DNA from: a virus
Strand: one strand, 5' to 3'
IMG/VR virus record: IMGVR_UViG_3300008116_000041
Coordinates: 1 to 64,000 of that record
Length of the DNA stretch: 64,000 nucleotides
The position numbers and the translations under genes are program-made. Each line of letters starts with the position of its first letter. The stretch's first letter is position 1. Under the pieces are notes generated by a model. That model was not told the origin of the DNA and did not search any database. It saw only the letters and a list, made by a program, of their open reading frames with translations. This document shows, piece after piece, positions 63,963-64,000 of this stretch.

Positions 63963-64000
63963 GTTTTGAAATATTACTAATATCTTATACTTGAGTGACA

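Noticed and set aside
63963-64000. Possible last codons of a minus-strand gene at the right edge
   Set aside because: A stop is possible near 63985, but fewer than six codons are visible, so no frame can be supported.
1-64000. tRNA genes, insertion sequences, introns, inteins and integrase or attachment sites
   Set aside because: I looked in the gaps and in the conserved genes and saw none; the gaps are too short for tRNA genes, and the polymerase, RNR and helicase frames are uninterrupted.

Overview
The window looks like part of a large T4-like (contractile-tailed) phage genome whose host is a member of the Bacteroidetes. T4-type signs are recognisable gp6, gp25, gp18, gp19, gp32, UvsX, DnaB/gp41-type helicase and family B polymerase genes, densely packed and mostly on the minus strand, with many ATGA or TAATG overlaps. 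Host signs are SprB-type repeats in a tail protein, a DUF5522-type gene (a small family I know mainly from Bacteroidetes), AT-rich start regions without clear Shine-Dalgarno sequences, and a promoter matching the Bacteroidetes TTTG / TAnnTTTG consensus in front of the gp32-like gene. Head genes (portal, capsid, terminase) are not in the window.

Layout. 1-20829 (minus): baseplate and tail-fibre block running gp25, gp6, a 1764-residue giant, several unassigned structural proteins, then an adhesin set at the distal end (SprB-repeat protein, proline-threonine-repeat protein, collagen-like protein cut by the window edge). 20851-28826 (minus): nucleotide and DNA metabolism: DUF5522 protein, class II ribonucleotide reductase, replicative helicase, an internally duplicated unknown protein, FEN-type exonuclease, UvsX, gp32-like SSB and two small proteins. 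28859-50852 (minus): tail core, with a 2357-residue hub-like protein, a gp53/LysM-like protein, a 1629-residue baseplate protein with an OmpA-like segment, tape measure, a tail chaperone with a probable frameshift extension, tube, a HAD phosphatase, an enlarged sheath and connector proteins. 48711-48884 is a tiny plus-strand RHH gene.

50901-54619 (plus) is an accessory cassette set between two neck-type genes: a SET-domain protein, a SNF2 helicase, and a Mn-type superoxide dismutase fused to a nuclease-like domain. A gp13-like neck gene and a small protein follow on the same strand. 56071-58860 is DNA polymerase, 58955-59335 a small structural-type protein, and 59353-63910 holds four glycosyltransferase genes.

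Regulation. Gaps total only about 1.3 kb and none exceeds 300 bases. Seventeen TATTTAT motifs, all reading on the coding strand, sit in 16 of these gaps at the heads of transcription units and are a candidate phage-specific (late-type) promoter. Most other sizeable gaps hold an intrinsic terminator or a host-type promoter. The adhesins and glycosyltransferases suggest a virion specialised, and perhaps glycosylated, for binding a gliding or polysaccharide-coated host. The most unusual items are the SOD-nuclease fusion, the SET-SNF2 operon, the TATTTAT motif set, the tail-chaperone frameshift, and the giant tail proteins with embedded membrane-like or OmpA-like segments.
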